Shown here one piece after another: positions 1 through 7,700 of a stretch of 19,167 nt of DNA. The translations under genes and the position numbers were made by a program. Below the pieces are notes generated by a model that did not search any database, was not told the origin of the DNA, and saw only the letters and a program-made list of their open reading frames with translations. The stretch's first letter is position 1, and every line of letters begins with the position of its first letter. Origin of the DNA: an uncultured Oscillospiraceae bacterium (lineage in GTDB: Bacteria; Bacillota; Clostridia; Oscillospirales; Acutalibacteraceae); assembly GCA_900556765.1 (NCBI GenBank), contig USQH01000017.1, positions 1-19,167 of the forward strand. The letters are read 5' to 3'.

Positions 1-619
1 ACATCGCGCCGGTATTGACCTCAAAAATCATACCGGGCTTTTGGCGCAGAATATTGAATATCGCCTTACTCGCCAAGCCGAAATAATGCGGATCACGTTC
101 ATCAAAAAGCGAAAGAGTATCATTGAATTTGGATATCAGGTCGAAGTGACCGACGATGTGTACGCCGTCGCGCAAAGCCGCTCTCTCACTGGCAGCATAA
201 AACTCGGCGGCCAGCGCAAGCGCGTCACCTCCGAACAACTCGTCAACGCAGCGCTTCAGTTCCTCCGGAGTGCTGTCTACGGCATAGACTCTGCCATTCT
301 CACCGTGGAGCTGATGCACCGAACTGATGACATATTCGTACGGTGACAGGTCGATATCGCTGTCGGCGTCAAGCTCAATACCTAACAAAATTTCAAGCCT
401 GCCGTCATATTCTTTTTTAAGAGCGCTTATCTCGTCCAGATATGCAGGCAGCCGCGTTTCGGCGATTGCGTAATCGTTTCTGTACGGCAGCGGTGAATGT
501 ACCGAAAAGCCGAGCGAAACAAAGCCGAGTGAAACCGCTTTTTCCGCCATTTCGCGAGGCGAAGCAATGCCGTCGCAGTAATTGGTGTGCGTGTGGCTGT
601 TTGACAGGATTTTCAACAT
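1..619 (-). CDS. PHP-domain phosphatase, histidinol-phosphatase (HisJ/HisK) family, 3' end outside window
   Basis: This is a partial gene: 206 residues are visible and the C-terminus lies beyond position 1. PHP-domain metal-binding motifs appear in order: HTHTNYCDG (H9, H11, D16), H41, the acidic residue in GIELDAD (E82), H102 in SVHQLHG, and GHFDL (H158, D160). The visible end, FEVNTGAM, is the usual near-C-terminal motif of the family. Family members are metal-dependent cytoplasmic phosphoesterases; the histidine-pathway enzyme dephosphorylates L-histidinol phosphate. No other his gene is in view, so the substrate here is open. The ATG at 619 was chosen because it has an AGGGG ribosome site 9 nt upstream; another ATG at 627 is out of frame. 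It starts 23 nt after the dehydrogenase stop codon, so it is probably the last visible gene of the queT operon. Confidence 0.85.
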   Translation of the reverse strand, partial: MLKILSNSHTHTNYCDGIASPREMAEKAVSLGFVSLGFSVHSPLPYRNDYAIAETRLPAYLDEISALKKEYDGRLEILLGIELDADSDIDLSPYEYVISSVHQLHGENGRVYAVDSTPEELKRCVDELFGGDALALAAEFYAASERAALRDGVHIVGHFDLISKFNDTLSLFDERDPHYFGLASKAIFNILRQKPGMIFEVNTGAM

Positions 620-642
620 CTTTTCATACCCCTAATTTTCTT

Positions 643-1590
643 TCAGACGACTGTGTTTTTCGGGCATCCGTCAAGGAATGCCGCAATATTATCTGTAACG
701 ATATCCATTAACCGCAGACGCGTTTCAAGCGGTGCCCAAGCGACATGCGGTGAAAATGTAATATTCTTTGCTCCGCGCAATACACAGTCAGCGCGCATCG
801 GTTCGTCGGTAAGCACGTCTATCCCGGCGCCGGAAAGTTTTTCGCTCTCAAGCGCGTCAAAAAGCGCCTGTTCGTCAACCGCTCCGCCTCGAGCGGTATT
901 TACAAAATAAGCGCCTTCCTTCATTTTATCGAACGCGTCGGCGTTAAACATCAGGTGTGACTGCTCGTTAAGCGGACAATGAAGCGTTACCACATCTGAG
1001 CGCTGCAGCAGTTCCTCGAAGCCGACCATCTCGGCAATATCGTCCTGCCGCTTAGTGCGTGTAAAAGCAAGCACATTCATACCGAACGCGGCAGCGATAA
1101 CCGCCACGCGCCGACCGATCTTGCCGTAGCCGACTATGCCGAGCGTTTTGCCCGCAAGCTCCGCCGTCGGAAAACAGAACGGCGAAAAAGTCTTGCTTTC
1201 AAGCCAGCCGTCCGCCTTTACAAAGCGGTCGTAATCGGCAATGTGCGTGTAATGATTGAGAATAAAACCAAATGTCTGCTGTGCAACCGCATCGGTCGAA
1301 TAGCTGCCGGCGTTGCACACGGTGATACCGTGCGTTTTAGCATATTCGGTGTCAATATTGTTATAACCGGTGGCAAAAAGTCCGATGTACTTAAGGTGAT
1401 CGGCACCGACAAGATTGTCGGCACAGAGCTTTGTTTTATTGCACAGGACGATGTCGGCATCGGCAACGCGTTCGGCGATAAGCTCTGGCGGAGTAAGATC
1501 GTACACTTGCAGTTCGCCGAATCGGGCAAGCCCTTCAAGCGGCAGATCGCCTTTGGTTACTGTCTGCGCGTCAAGAACGACGATTTTCAT
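643..1590 (-). CDS. D-2-hydroxyacid dehydrogenase (hydroxypyruvate/glycerate dehydrogenase-like)
   Basis: A 315-residue NAD(P)-dependent D-isomer-specific 2-hydroxyacid dehydrogenase, normal length for the family. The dinucleotide-binding loop GYGKIG is at residues 154-159. The catalytic triad is visible as Arg234 in NTARGG, Glu263 in TDEP and His282 in SPHVAWAP. The family reversibly reduces 2-keto acids such as hydroxypyruvate, glyoxylate or pyruvate to D-2-hydroxy acids in the cytoplasm. The sequence resembles the glycerate dehydrogenase (HprA) group more than D-lactate or phosphoglycerate dehydrogenases, and it has no C-terminal ACT domain, but substrate cannot be fixed by eye. The ATG overlaps the DUF896 stop codon as ATGA, which indicates translational coupling within the operon. 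The PHP phosphatase follows 23 nt downstream. Confidence 0.93.
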   Translation of the reverse strand: MKIVVLDAQTVTKGDLPLEGLARFGELQVYDLTPPELIAERVADADIVLCNKTKLCADNLVGADHLKYIGLFATGYNNIDTEYAKTHGITVCNAGSYSTDAVAQQTFGFILNHYTHIADYDRFVKADGWLESKTFSPFCFPTAELAGKTLGIVGYGKIGRRVAVIAAAFGMNVLAFTRTKRQDDIAEMVGFEELLQRSDVVTLHCPLNEQSHLMFNADAFDKMKEGAYFVNTARGGAVDEQALFDALESEKLSGAGIDVLTDEPMRADCVLRGAKNITFSPHVAWAPLETRLRLMDIVTDNIAAFLDGCPKNTVV

Positions 1591-1793
1591 AATTTTTTCT
1601 CCAGCTTGTGCCGCGAACCGTCCTTTTCAACTACGGTTATCGAATCAAGCTGCCCCTCAAGACTTTGACGAAACGCGTCGACATACGCCTTTCGCAGAAT
1701 TGCCTGCTCGGACTTCTCCTCGTCGGTCAAGCCGACTTCGCGCTGTTTTTTTGCCAGCTCGTTTATTCTTTTTATCTGTTCATCGGTTACCAT
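1587..1793 (-). CDS. DUF896 (YnzC family) small protein
   Basis: A 68-residue protein beginning MVTDEQIKRINELAKK and continuing with a GLTDEEKSEQ...LRKAYVDAFRQSL stretch. This is the pattern of the DUF896/YnzC family: short, charged, helix-hairpin proteins of about 65-80 residues, widespread in Firmicutes. In Bacillus subtilis the ynzC gene is linked to the SOS-region yneA operon, but the function is unknown. In-frame upstream ATGs at 1817 and 1802 are possible. I chose 1793 because the AGGAG motif lies 10 nt before it and only 1 nt before the 1802 codon, and because family members begin this way. The start overlaps the 3' end of queT by 14 nt and the stop overlaps the dehydrogenase start (ATGA), so expression is probably coupled to both neighbours. 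Confidence 0.88.
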   Translation of the reverse strand: MVTDEQIKRINELAKKQREVGLTDEEKSEQAILRKAYVDAFRQSLEGQLDSITVVEKDGSRHKLEKKL

Positions 1794-2325
1794 AATTACC
1801 ATGCTCCTGATCTTCAAGCAGTTTTTTCAGTTTCGTGCGGTCAATGAGCGAGTAAAGCGGCAATCCCAGCAAATAGCAGGCGACAAATTGACCTGCTCCG
1901 ACCGACGCCGCCTGTATAGCAAACCCGACGGCAAAGCTTTTGCCCTCAACAGGCATATAGACAGCCAGTTCCAAGCCTACCACCAGCATATTCAACAGGA
2001 CCGCCGGCAGCGGAGTCAAGATGGGAACGCCTTTTACCCGTACATTTCGCAGTTTGTACGCTATTACCGTCGCGACAAAGGTCGCCGCGGTGCCGCAAAG
2101 CATATCGACAGGATTAAAGCTGATTGCGTTTGCAATCAGGCAGCCTGCCGTAAGGCCGGGTATCGCCGCCGGAGTAAACGCCGCAAGCACGCACAGCGCT
2201 TCCGACACTCTGCACTGGACCGCTCCGTAGGACAGCGGCGCAACGGCGACCGTAAGCACGGCGTAAAGCGCGGCAATTATCGCCGATCTTACTATGAAAA
2301 CGGTCGGTTTTCCGCTTTTTTTCAT
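1780..2325 (-). CDS. queT: QueT family queuosine-precursor transporter (ECF S component)
   Basis: A 181-residue hydrophobic protein with about five membrane segments, the size of substrate-binding S components of energy-coupling-factor transporters. The segment QCRVSEALCVLAAF at residues 37-50, after an N-terminal helix AIIAALYAVLTVAVAP, is characteristic of the QueT family (COG4708), as is the later ASVGAGQFVACYLLGLPLY segment. Family members are assigned to uptake of preQ1/preQ0, precursors of the tRNA nucleoside queuosine, working with a shared ECF module encoded elsewhere. The assignment is strengthened by a preQ1-I riboswitch directly upstream, which covers the ribosome site (CGGAG, 2341-2337). 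The 3' end overlaps the DUF896 gene. Confidence 0.93.
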   Translation of the reverse strand: MKKSGKPTVFIVRSAIIAALYAVLTVAVAPLSYGAVQCRVSEALCVLAAFTPAAIPGLTAGCLIANAISFNPVDMLCGTAATFVATVIAYKLRNVRVKGVPILTPLPAVLLNMLVVGLELAVYMPVEGKSFAVGFAIQAASVGAGQFVACYLLGLPLYSLIDRTKLKKLLEDQEHGNYGNR

Positions 2326-2336
2326 TATTACAACAG

Positions 2337-2377
2337 CTCCGTAGTTTTATTTAATGTCAGGATTTTGCGAACTGACA
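2337..2377 (-). promoter_or_regulatory. preQ1-I riboswitch controlling queT translation
   Basis: Read on the minus strand, a 6-bp P1 stem TGTCAG/CTGACA (2377-2372 and 2360-2355) encloses the loop TTCGCAAAATC. It is followed by an A-rich tail TTAAATAAAACTACGG. This matches the compact preQ1-I aptamer almost feature for feature. In the Thermoanaerobacter tengcongensis aptamer the loop is UCGCAGUAAC, ending in the ligand-pairing C, and the tail is UUAACAAAACAAGG. In both, tail GG can pair back to loop C residues to make the H-type pseudoknot. The CGGAG ribosome site of queT (2341-2337) falls at the pseudoknot end, so ligand binding should block translation initiation. The position before queT is the textbook genetic context. 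One loop base that normally pairs with a tail C is A instead of G here. Confidence 0.82.
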
Positions 2378-2402
2378 TATACAGTGTTTATGCGTTTACC
2401 TG

Positions 2403-2431
2403 AAAATGAGGTGCTGTACGCACCTCATTTT
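2403..2431 (-). terminator. Rho-independent terminator after the CNNM/CBS gene
   Basis: A perfect 12-bp inverted repeat, AAAATGAGGTGC and its complement, is separated by a 5-nt loop (2415-2419). On the minus strand the stem ends in TTTT, just after the stop codon of the CNNM gene at 2439. The outer A/T pairs give a U-tract in either direction. It separates the CNNM gene from the preQ1/queT unit, 25 nt further on. Confidence 0.85.
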
Positions 2432-2438
2432 TTGTTAG

Positions 2439-3788
2439 TTATGCATTTTTCGCTTTGGTCTCCTCAGGTGTCAGTCTGACAATCCTGACACGCTCGATAC
2501 GGCGCTCGTTAATACTCTCCACCGTAAATTCGCAGCCCGAAACAGTGACAGTCGGATGCTCATCCTCGTCGGGAATGCGGCCGAGTATCGACAGTATCAT
2601 ACCGGCGACGGTATCATACTCACCCTCCGGCAGCTTAATGCCGAGTTGCTCCTCGACTGCCTCAATATCGGTCACACCGTCAATCGTATAAGTATTATCA
2701 TTAAGCTGCTCAAATTCCTCGTCCTCATTATCATATTCATCCTGAATATTGCCGACGATCGATTCGATCAGGTCCTCAATGGTAACTATTCCGGCGAAAC
2801 CGCCGTATTCATCCGACACGACTGCAAGCTGAACATGCTTTTCGGTCATTTCGGAGAAAAGCTCGCCGCATTTTTTCGACTCGGGAATAAAATACGCCTT
2901 TCTTATCAAATGGGCAAGACCGCGTTTGGGCAAATCCTGACCGACGTATTTGAGCAAGTCCTTAACATACAGCACGCCCTTAATATCATCGGGGTCGTCG
3001 TCATAAACCGGTATGCGCGAGTATCCCTCCTCGATAGCCGTTTTGACCACCTTGTCATAGCTGTCGTTTATATCGACCGAGACTACATCGGTACGGTGGG
3101 TCATTACGTCGGAGGCGACAATGTCATCAAACTCGAAAATGTTGTTTATCATTTCCTTTTGACTTTCCTCGATAACGCCTTTTTCCTCGCCGACATCGAC
3201 CAGCATACGGATCTCTTCCTCGGTCACCGCCTGCGGATCATCATTCGGATTGATACCGATAAGGCGCAGCAGCGCATTGGTCGACGCACTGAGCAGTGCA
3301 ACGAGCGGACGCAAAAAGCCGCGCAGGAAAAGCAATATACCGACTATGCGGAACGAAATGCTTTCCGGATTGTGCATGGCGATGCGCTTTGGCAGCAGCT
3401 CGCCGAGCACGAGCGAAAAGTAAGAAATAATGAGTGTTATAAGAACAAGCGAGACCGATGACACAAAGCCTTGAGCCGTTTTTGACGTAATGTCAAGTAC
3501 ATTGCACAGCCAACCGGCCAAAACCTCACTGAACGAGGTCGCCGCGACTGCCGATGTCAAAAATCCCGCCAGTGTAACGCCGACCTGAATGGTCGACAGG
3601 AAACGTGACGAATCGGACGTAAGACGAAGCACCTTTTGTGCCCGAACATCGCCGTCCTCGGCCATTTTCTCGATCTTTGAGTCATTGAGGGTTATGACCG
3701 CCAGTTCGCTCATTGCGAAAAAGGCGTTCACCAGTATCAGTGCAAACAATAGGATCAGCTTAAGCATAATACTCCCGGGGTCATCCAT
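2439..3788 (-). CDS. CNNM/CBS/CorC-HlyC-type membrane protein (UPF0053 family)
   Basis: A 449-residue membrane protein with the standard three-part architecture. Residues 8-180 form the CNNM (DUF21) domain: a first helix LILLFALILVNAFFAMSELA, a helix around 107-130 ending in LVLGELLPKRIA, and a re-entrant helix near 145-170. Residues 221-350 form a CBS pair, opened by the typical VMTHRTDVVSV and including GYSRIPVYDDD, GVLYVKDLL, VVSDEYGGFAGIVTIEDLIESIVGNIQDE. Residues 362-440 form the CorC_HlyC domain (TIDGVTDIEAVEEQLG). The family is annotated both as hemolysin-like and as Mg2+/Co2+ export; evidence from CNNM, CorC and Staphylococcus MpfA favours magnesium efflux or tolerance. The first ATG was chosen because AGGAGGAG lies 9 nt before it. 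The gene stands alone, between its own promoter and a terminator. Confidence 0.95.
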   Translation of the reverse strand: MDDPGSIMLKLILLFALILVNAFFAMSELAVITLNDSKIEKMAEDGDVRAQKVLRLTSDSSRFLSTIQVGVTLAGFLTSAVAATSFSEVLAGWLCNVLDITSKTAQGFVSSVSLVLITLIISYFSLVLGELLPKRIAMHNPESISFRIVGILLFLRGFLRPLVALLSASTNALLRLIGINPNDDPQAVTEEEIRMLVDVGEEKGVIEESQKEMINNIFEFDDIVASDVMTHRTDVVSVDINDSYDKVVKTAIEEGYSRIPVYDDDPDDIKGVLYVKDLLKYVGQDLPKRGLAHLIRKAYFIPESKKCGELFSEMTEKHVQLAVVSDEYGGFAGIVTIEDLIESIVGNIQDEYDNEDEEFEQLNDNTYTIDGVTDIEAVEEQLGIKLPEGEYDTVAGMILSILGRIPDEDEHPTVTVSGCEFTVESINERRIERVRIVRLTPEETKAKNA

Positions 3789-3906
3789 TATAAATTTCTC
3801 CTCCTAAAATATATGGCAATACAATTAAAAACAAAACACTTCATTTCAAAGCGAGTGTATCTCAATTTGTATCGCCTATGCGTTTCGCATACAAAAACAC
3901 ATAATA
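3789..3906 (-). other. 5' leader of the CNNM/CBS gene
   Basis: About 110 nt separate the predicted start site from the ATG. The leader holds a small hairpin TATGCG-AAA-CGCATA (3877-3891) near its 5' end, and a weak ACACT/AGTGT pairing followed by TTTTGTTTTT. It is too short and too weakly structured to be a ykoK (M-box) magnesium riboswitch, and I recognise no known element. Confidence 0.35.
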
Positions 3907-3935
3907 ATATTATAGTCAATCGCCGAAAAAGTCAA
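3907..3935 (-). promoter_or_regulatory. Sigma-A-type promoter of the CNNM/CBS gene
   Basis: On the minus strand TTGACT (3935-3930) is followed after 17 nt by TAATAT (3912-3907). An overlapping TATAAT (3914-3909) would give a 15-nt spacer. Transcription would start about 3900. Confidence 0.65.
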
Positions 3936-3978
3936 TAAGAATTATACAATCACCGTCAGAAAAGGCGCACTTATCCAC

Positions 3979-4007
3979 TTTACCGATGACCGTTTATCTG
4001 TTATAAT
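3979..4007 (+). promoter_or_regulatory. Promoter of the Nim-like flavoprotein gene
   Basis: A perfect TATAAT (4002-4007) is preceded by an extended -10 TG (TGTTATAAT). It has TTTACC (3979-3984) 17 nt upstream as a four-of-six -35. It fires away from the CNNM promoter, from which it is about 45 nt distant. Confidence 0.7.
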
Positions 4008-4044
4008 AGCTGAAATAATACATCTGTGAAAGGGTTGACCGTTT

Positions 4045-4521
4045 ATGCGGCGAAGCGACCGAGAAATAACCGATAAAGAGGAAATGACGGCAGTTTTAAA
4101 AAAGTGTGACGTGTGCCGACTGGCATTTTGCGACGGAGAGTATCCGTACATAATACCGCTCAATTTCGGCATGAGCCTGTCAGACGGCATGCCGGTGCTG
4201 TACTTTCACGGCGCAAAAGAGGGCAAAAAGCTCGAACTTATACGGCAAAACGGCCGCGCAAGCTTTGAAGCCGACTGCTCGCACAGACTCGTATTCAACG
4301 ATCAAAAGAAAAGCTGCACGATGGAATATGAAAGCGTCATCGGCTGCGGACGGGTCGAAATGGTCGCAGACGAAGAAAAGCACGATGCGCTATGCCGTAT
4401 AATGGAGCACTACTATGACGAGCCGATGCCGTTTGACGACGCGGTAGTCCCCCGCACCGCTGTTTTCAAGCTGACGGTCGAGCATATGACCGGCAAACGG
4501 AGAACAACCGTATCGAAATAG
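4045..4521 (+). CDS. Nim-like pyridoxamine 5'-phosphate oxidase-family FMN protein
   Basis: A 158-residue split-barrel flavoprotein of the NimA/PNPOx-like group. It opens with MRRSDREITDKEEM, typical of the family's N-terminal helix. It then has PYIIPLNFGM (34-43), VLYFHGAKEGKKLELI (51-66) with His55 at the place of the flavin-pocket histidine of NimA, and YESVIGCGRVE (95-105). These proteins bind FMN as dimers. NimA-type members reduce or shelter nitroimidazole drugs, but most homologues in anaerobes have no proven role and may be general FMN-dependent reductases. The ribosome site is only AAAGGG about 10 nt before the ATG. It appears monocistronic: PFOR, 214 nt downstream, has its own promoter. 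Family confidence is high; function is not established. Confidence 0.88.
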   Translation: MRRSDREITDKEEMTAVLKKCDVCRLAFCDGEYPYIIPLNFGMSLSDGMPVLYFHGAKEGKKLELIRQNGRASFEADCSHRLVFNDQKKSCTMEYESVIGCGRVEMVADEEKHDALCRIMEHYYDEPMPFDDAVVPRTAVFKLTVEHMTGKRRTTVSK

Positions 4522-4617
4522 TCATGCAAACCGTCATAAGTGCCGCGAACAGTCTTTTCATCAGGCGAAAGAGCTAAAAATGTGTCTTTATTTGCCGCTT
4601 TTTGAGCAATTTTTCTA

Positions 4618-4646
4618 TTTACATATTGTAAGAAAAGTGTTATTAT
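4618..4646 (+). promoter_or_regulatory. Sigma-A-type promoter of nifJ
   Basis: TTTACA (4618-4623), a 17-nt spacer and TATTAT (4641-4646) make a near-consensus promoter about 90 nt before the PFOR start codon. Transcription would start about 4653. Confidence 0.72.
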
Positions 4647-4669
4647 TTTAGTTATGCAAATATGTAATG

Positions 4670-4688
4670 GGGCGCGTGCGCCCTTTTT
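4670..4688 (+). terminator. Short GC hairpin with U-tract in the nifJ leader
   Basis: GGGCGC (4670-4675) and GCGCCC (4678-4683) form a tight stem, more realistically five pairs with a CGTG loop, followed at once by TTTTT. It lies about 17 nt after the predicted nifJ start site and about 50 nt before the ATG. It is therefore either an attenuator in the leader or the terminator of the upstream gene placed past a second promoter. Confidence 0.55.
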
Positions 4689-4735
4689 ACCTGTTTTTCT
4701 ATCATTTTGCTTAATATTTTAAGGAGGATATATTC

Positions 4736-7700
4736 ATGGCAAGAAAAATGAAAACCATGGACGGCAACAATGCCGCTGCTTATGTATCGTATGCATTTAC
4801 CGAAGTAGCCGGCATTTACCCGATCACCCCGTCCAGCCCGATGGCCGATTACGTTGACCAGTGGTCAGCAGCCGGTCAGAAAAACATTTTCGGCACCACC
4901 GTTAAGGTCGCCGAAATGCAGTCAGAGGCAGGTGCCGCAGGCACCGTTCACGGCTCGCTCGCAGCCGGCGCCCTGACCACCACCTACACCGCATCTCAGG
5001 GCCTGCTGCTGATGATCCCGAATATGTACAAGATCGCCGGCGAACTGCTGCCGACCGTATTCCACGTTTCGGCTCGCTGCGTTGCCAGCCACGCTCTCAA
5101 CATCTTCGGCGACCATTCAGACGTTTACGCCTGCCGTCAGACCGGCTTTGCAATGCTGGCCGAGACCAACCCGCAGGAGGTCATGGACCTCGGCGCCGTT
5201 GCTCACCTCGCCGCTATCAAGGGCCGCGTTCCGTTCATCAACTTCTTCGACGGTTTCCGCACCTCTCACGAGATTCAGAAGATCGAAGTATGGAATTACG
5301 ACGATCTGAAGGAAATGTGCGATATGGACGCTGTAAAGGCGTTCCGTCAGCGCGCTCTTAATCCGGAGCATCCGACCATGCGCGGTTCTCACGAGAACGG
5401 AGATATCTTCTTCCAGCACCGTGAGGCCTGCAACAAATATTATGATGCCGTTCCCGCTATCGTTGAGGAATACATGGGCAAGGTTAACGAAAAGCTCGGC
5501 ACCGACTACAAGCTCTTTAACTACTACGGCGCACCCGACGCAGAGCGCGTTATCGTAGCCATGGGCTCTATCTGCGACGTTGCAGAGGAAGTCATCGACT
5601 ACATGAACGCAAACGGCGAAAAGGTCGGCCTTGTCAAGGTTCGTCTCTATCGCCCCTTCTCTGCCGAAAAGCTGGTCGAGGCTATTCCTGCGACCGCAAA
5701 GAAGATTGCCGTTCTTGACAGAACCAAGGAGCCCGGCGCTCTCGGCGAGCCGCTTTACATGGATGTCGTTACCGCCTGCGCTTCGCTCGGCAAATCGTAC
5801 AAGATCATCGGAGGACGTTACGGCCTCGGTTCAAAGGATACTCCTCCGGCAAGCATTTTCGCCGTTTACGAGGAACTCTCCAAGGCTGAGCCTAAGCATC
5901 AGTTCACTATCGGCATCAACGACGATGTTACCGGTCTCTCCCTCGAGGAGAAGCCCTCGCCCAACACCGCAGCAGCCGGCACCATCGAGTGCAAGTTCTG
6001 GGGTCTCGGCGGCGACGGTACTGTCGGTGCTAACAAGAACTCGATCAAGATCATCGGTGACCATACCGATAAATATGTTCAGGCATACTTCCAGTATGAC
6101 TCCAAGAAGACCGGCGGTATCACCATAAGCCACCTGCGCTTTGGCGACAAGCCGATCAAGAGCCCCTACTATGTCAATAAGGCTGACTTCGTTGCCTGCC
6201 ACAACCCCTCGTATGTTATCAAGGGATACAAGATGGTCAACGACGTAAAGCCGGGCGGCGTATTCCTGATCAACTGCCAGTGGGATGCCGCTGAGCTTGA
6301 CAAACATATGCCTGCCGAAGCCAAGCGCTACATCGCCAATAACAACATTCAGCTTTACACCGTTAACGCTATCGACCTCGCCGCTCAGATCGGCATGGGC
6401 AAGCGTACCAATACCATCCTCCAGTCGGCATTCTTCGCACTCGCAAAGATTCTGCCCGCAGAGGACGCTATCAAGTACATGAAGGAAAAGGCTGAAGCCT
6501 CCTACATGAAGAAGGGTAAGGACGTCGTCGAAATGAACTGGAAAGCCATTGACGCCGGCGCTACCGCATTCGTTAAGATCGACGTTCCCGCAGACTGGGC
6601 TAACGCCGAGGACAAAACTGCTGTTGTCGTCGAGAACGGCCCCGCTAAGCTGGTCAAGATGGTCGACAACATCCTCAAGCCGGTTGGCAAGATGGACGGC
6701 GACTCACTGCCTGTTTCCGCCTTTATCGACCATGTCGACGGTACATTCGAGCAGGGTGCTTCCGCTTACGAGAAGCGCGGCGTTGCCGTTATGGTACCCG
6801 AGTGGAACGCTGACACCTGTGCTAAATGTAACAAGTGTGCTTTCGTTTGCCCGCATGCTACCATCCGTCCGTTCGCTATGAGCGACGAGGAGGTCGCAGC
6901 CGCTCCCGCAAACATGAAGAAAGCTCCGAAGCCGGTTGTAAAGACCAACTACACCTACACTCTTGCCGTTTCTCCGCTGGATTGTATGGGTTGCGGCGTT
7001 TGTATCGGCGTCTGCCCGACTAACTCGCTGAAAATGGTTCCCGCCGAGTCTCAGCTTGCTGAGCAGGACGTATTCGACTACTGCGTTGCCAACGTTACCG
7101 AGAAGCCGGAAGTTACCGCTTCGCTCAACGTCATCAGCAGCCAGTACAAACAGCCGCTGCTTGAGTTCTCAGGCTCATGTGCAGGCTGTGCAGAGACTTC
7201 TTACGCTCGCCTGATCACTCAGCTCTTCGGCGACAGAATGTATATCTCCAACGCTACCGGATGCTCCTCCATTTGGGGCGGCCCGGCTGCTACCTCTCCG
7301 TACACCGTCAACAAGGACGGCCACGGCCCCGCTTGGGCAAACTCACTCTTTGAGGACAACGCCGAGCACGGCTACGGTATGTACCTCGGTCAGAAAGCCA
7401 TCCGCAACCGTCTTATCGACGACGCAAAGGCTGTTGCCGAGTCCGACAAGGCTTCCGCCGAGCTTAAGGCGGCTGCCGAGAAGTATCTCGACACCCTCAC
7501 CGACAGCGCCGCAAACAGCGTTGCCGCAAAGGCTCTTGCCGCAGAGGCTGCAAAGACCGCTAACAAGTGCGATATCTGCAAGGACATCGCCGAAAACAAG
7601 GAATACCTCTCCAAGAAGTCTGTTTGGATCTTCGGCGGAGACGGTTGGGCATACGACATCGGCTTCGGCGGTGTTGACCATGTTCTCGCTTCCGGCGAGG

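Noticed and set aside
41..711. Two plus-strand open frames (101 and 89 codons) at the window start
   Set aside because: They lie opposite a minus-strand PHP-domain frame with clear metal-binding motifs; they have no ribosome site and no recognisable sequence.
1801..2403. A 200-codon plus-strand open frame opposite queT
   Set aside because: Composition is basic and low in hydrophobic order, it has no ribosome site, and it runs through the preQ1 riboswitch and its ribosome site; queT is unmistakable on the other strand.
2556..3461. A 301-codon plus-strand open frame opposite the CNNM/CBS gene
   Set aside because: It mirrors a gene with three well-defined domains; long antisense frames are expected from its codon pattern.
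3789..3906. Magnesium (M-box) riboswitch in the CNNM leader
   Set aside because: The leader is only about 110 nt and has one 6-bp stem; the conserved M-box core and multiple stems are not present.
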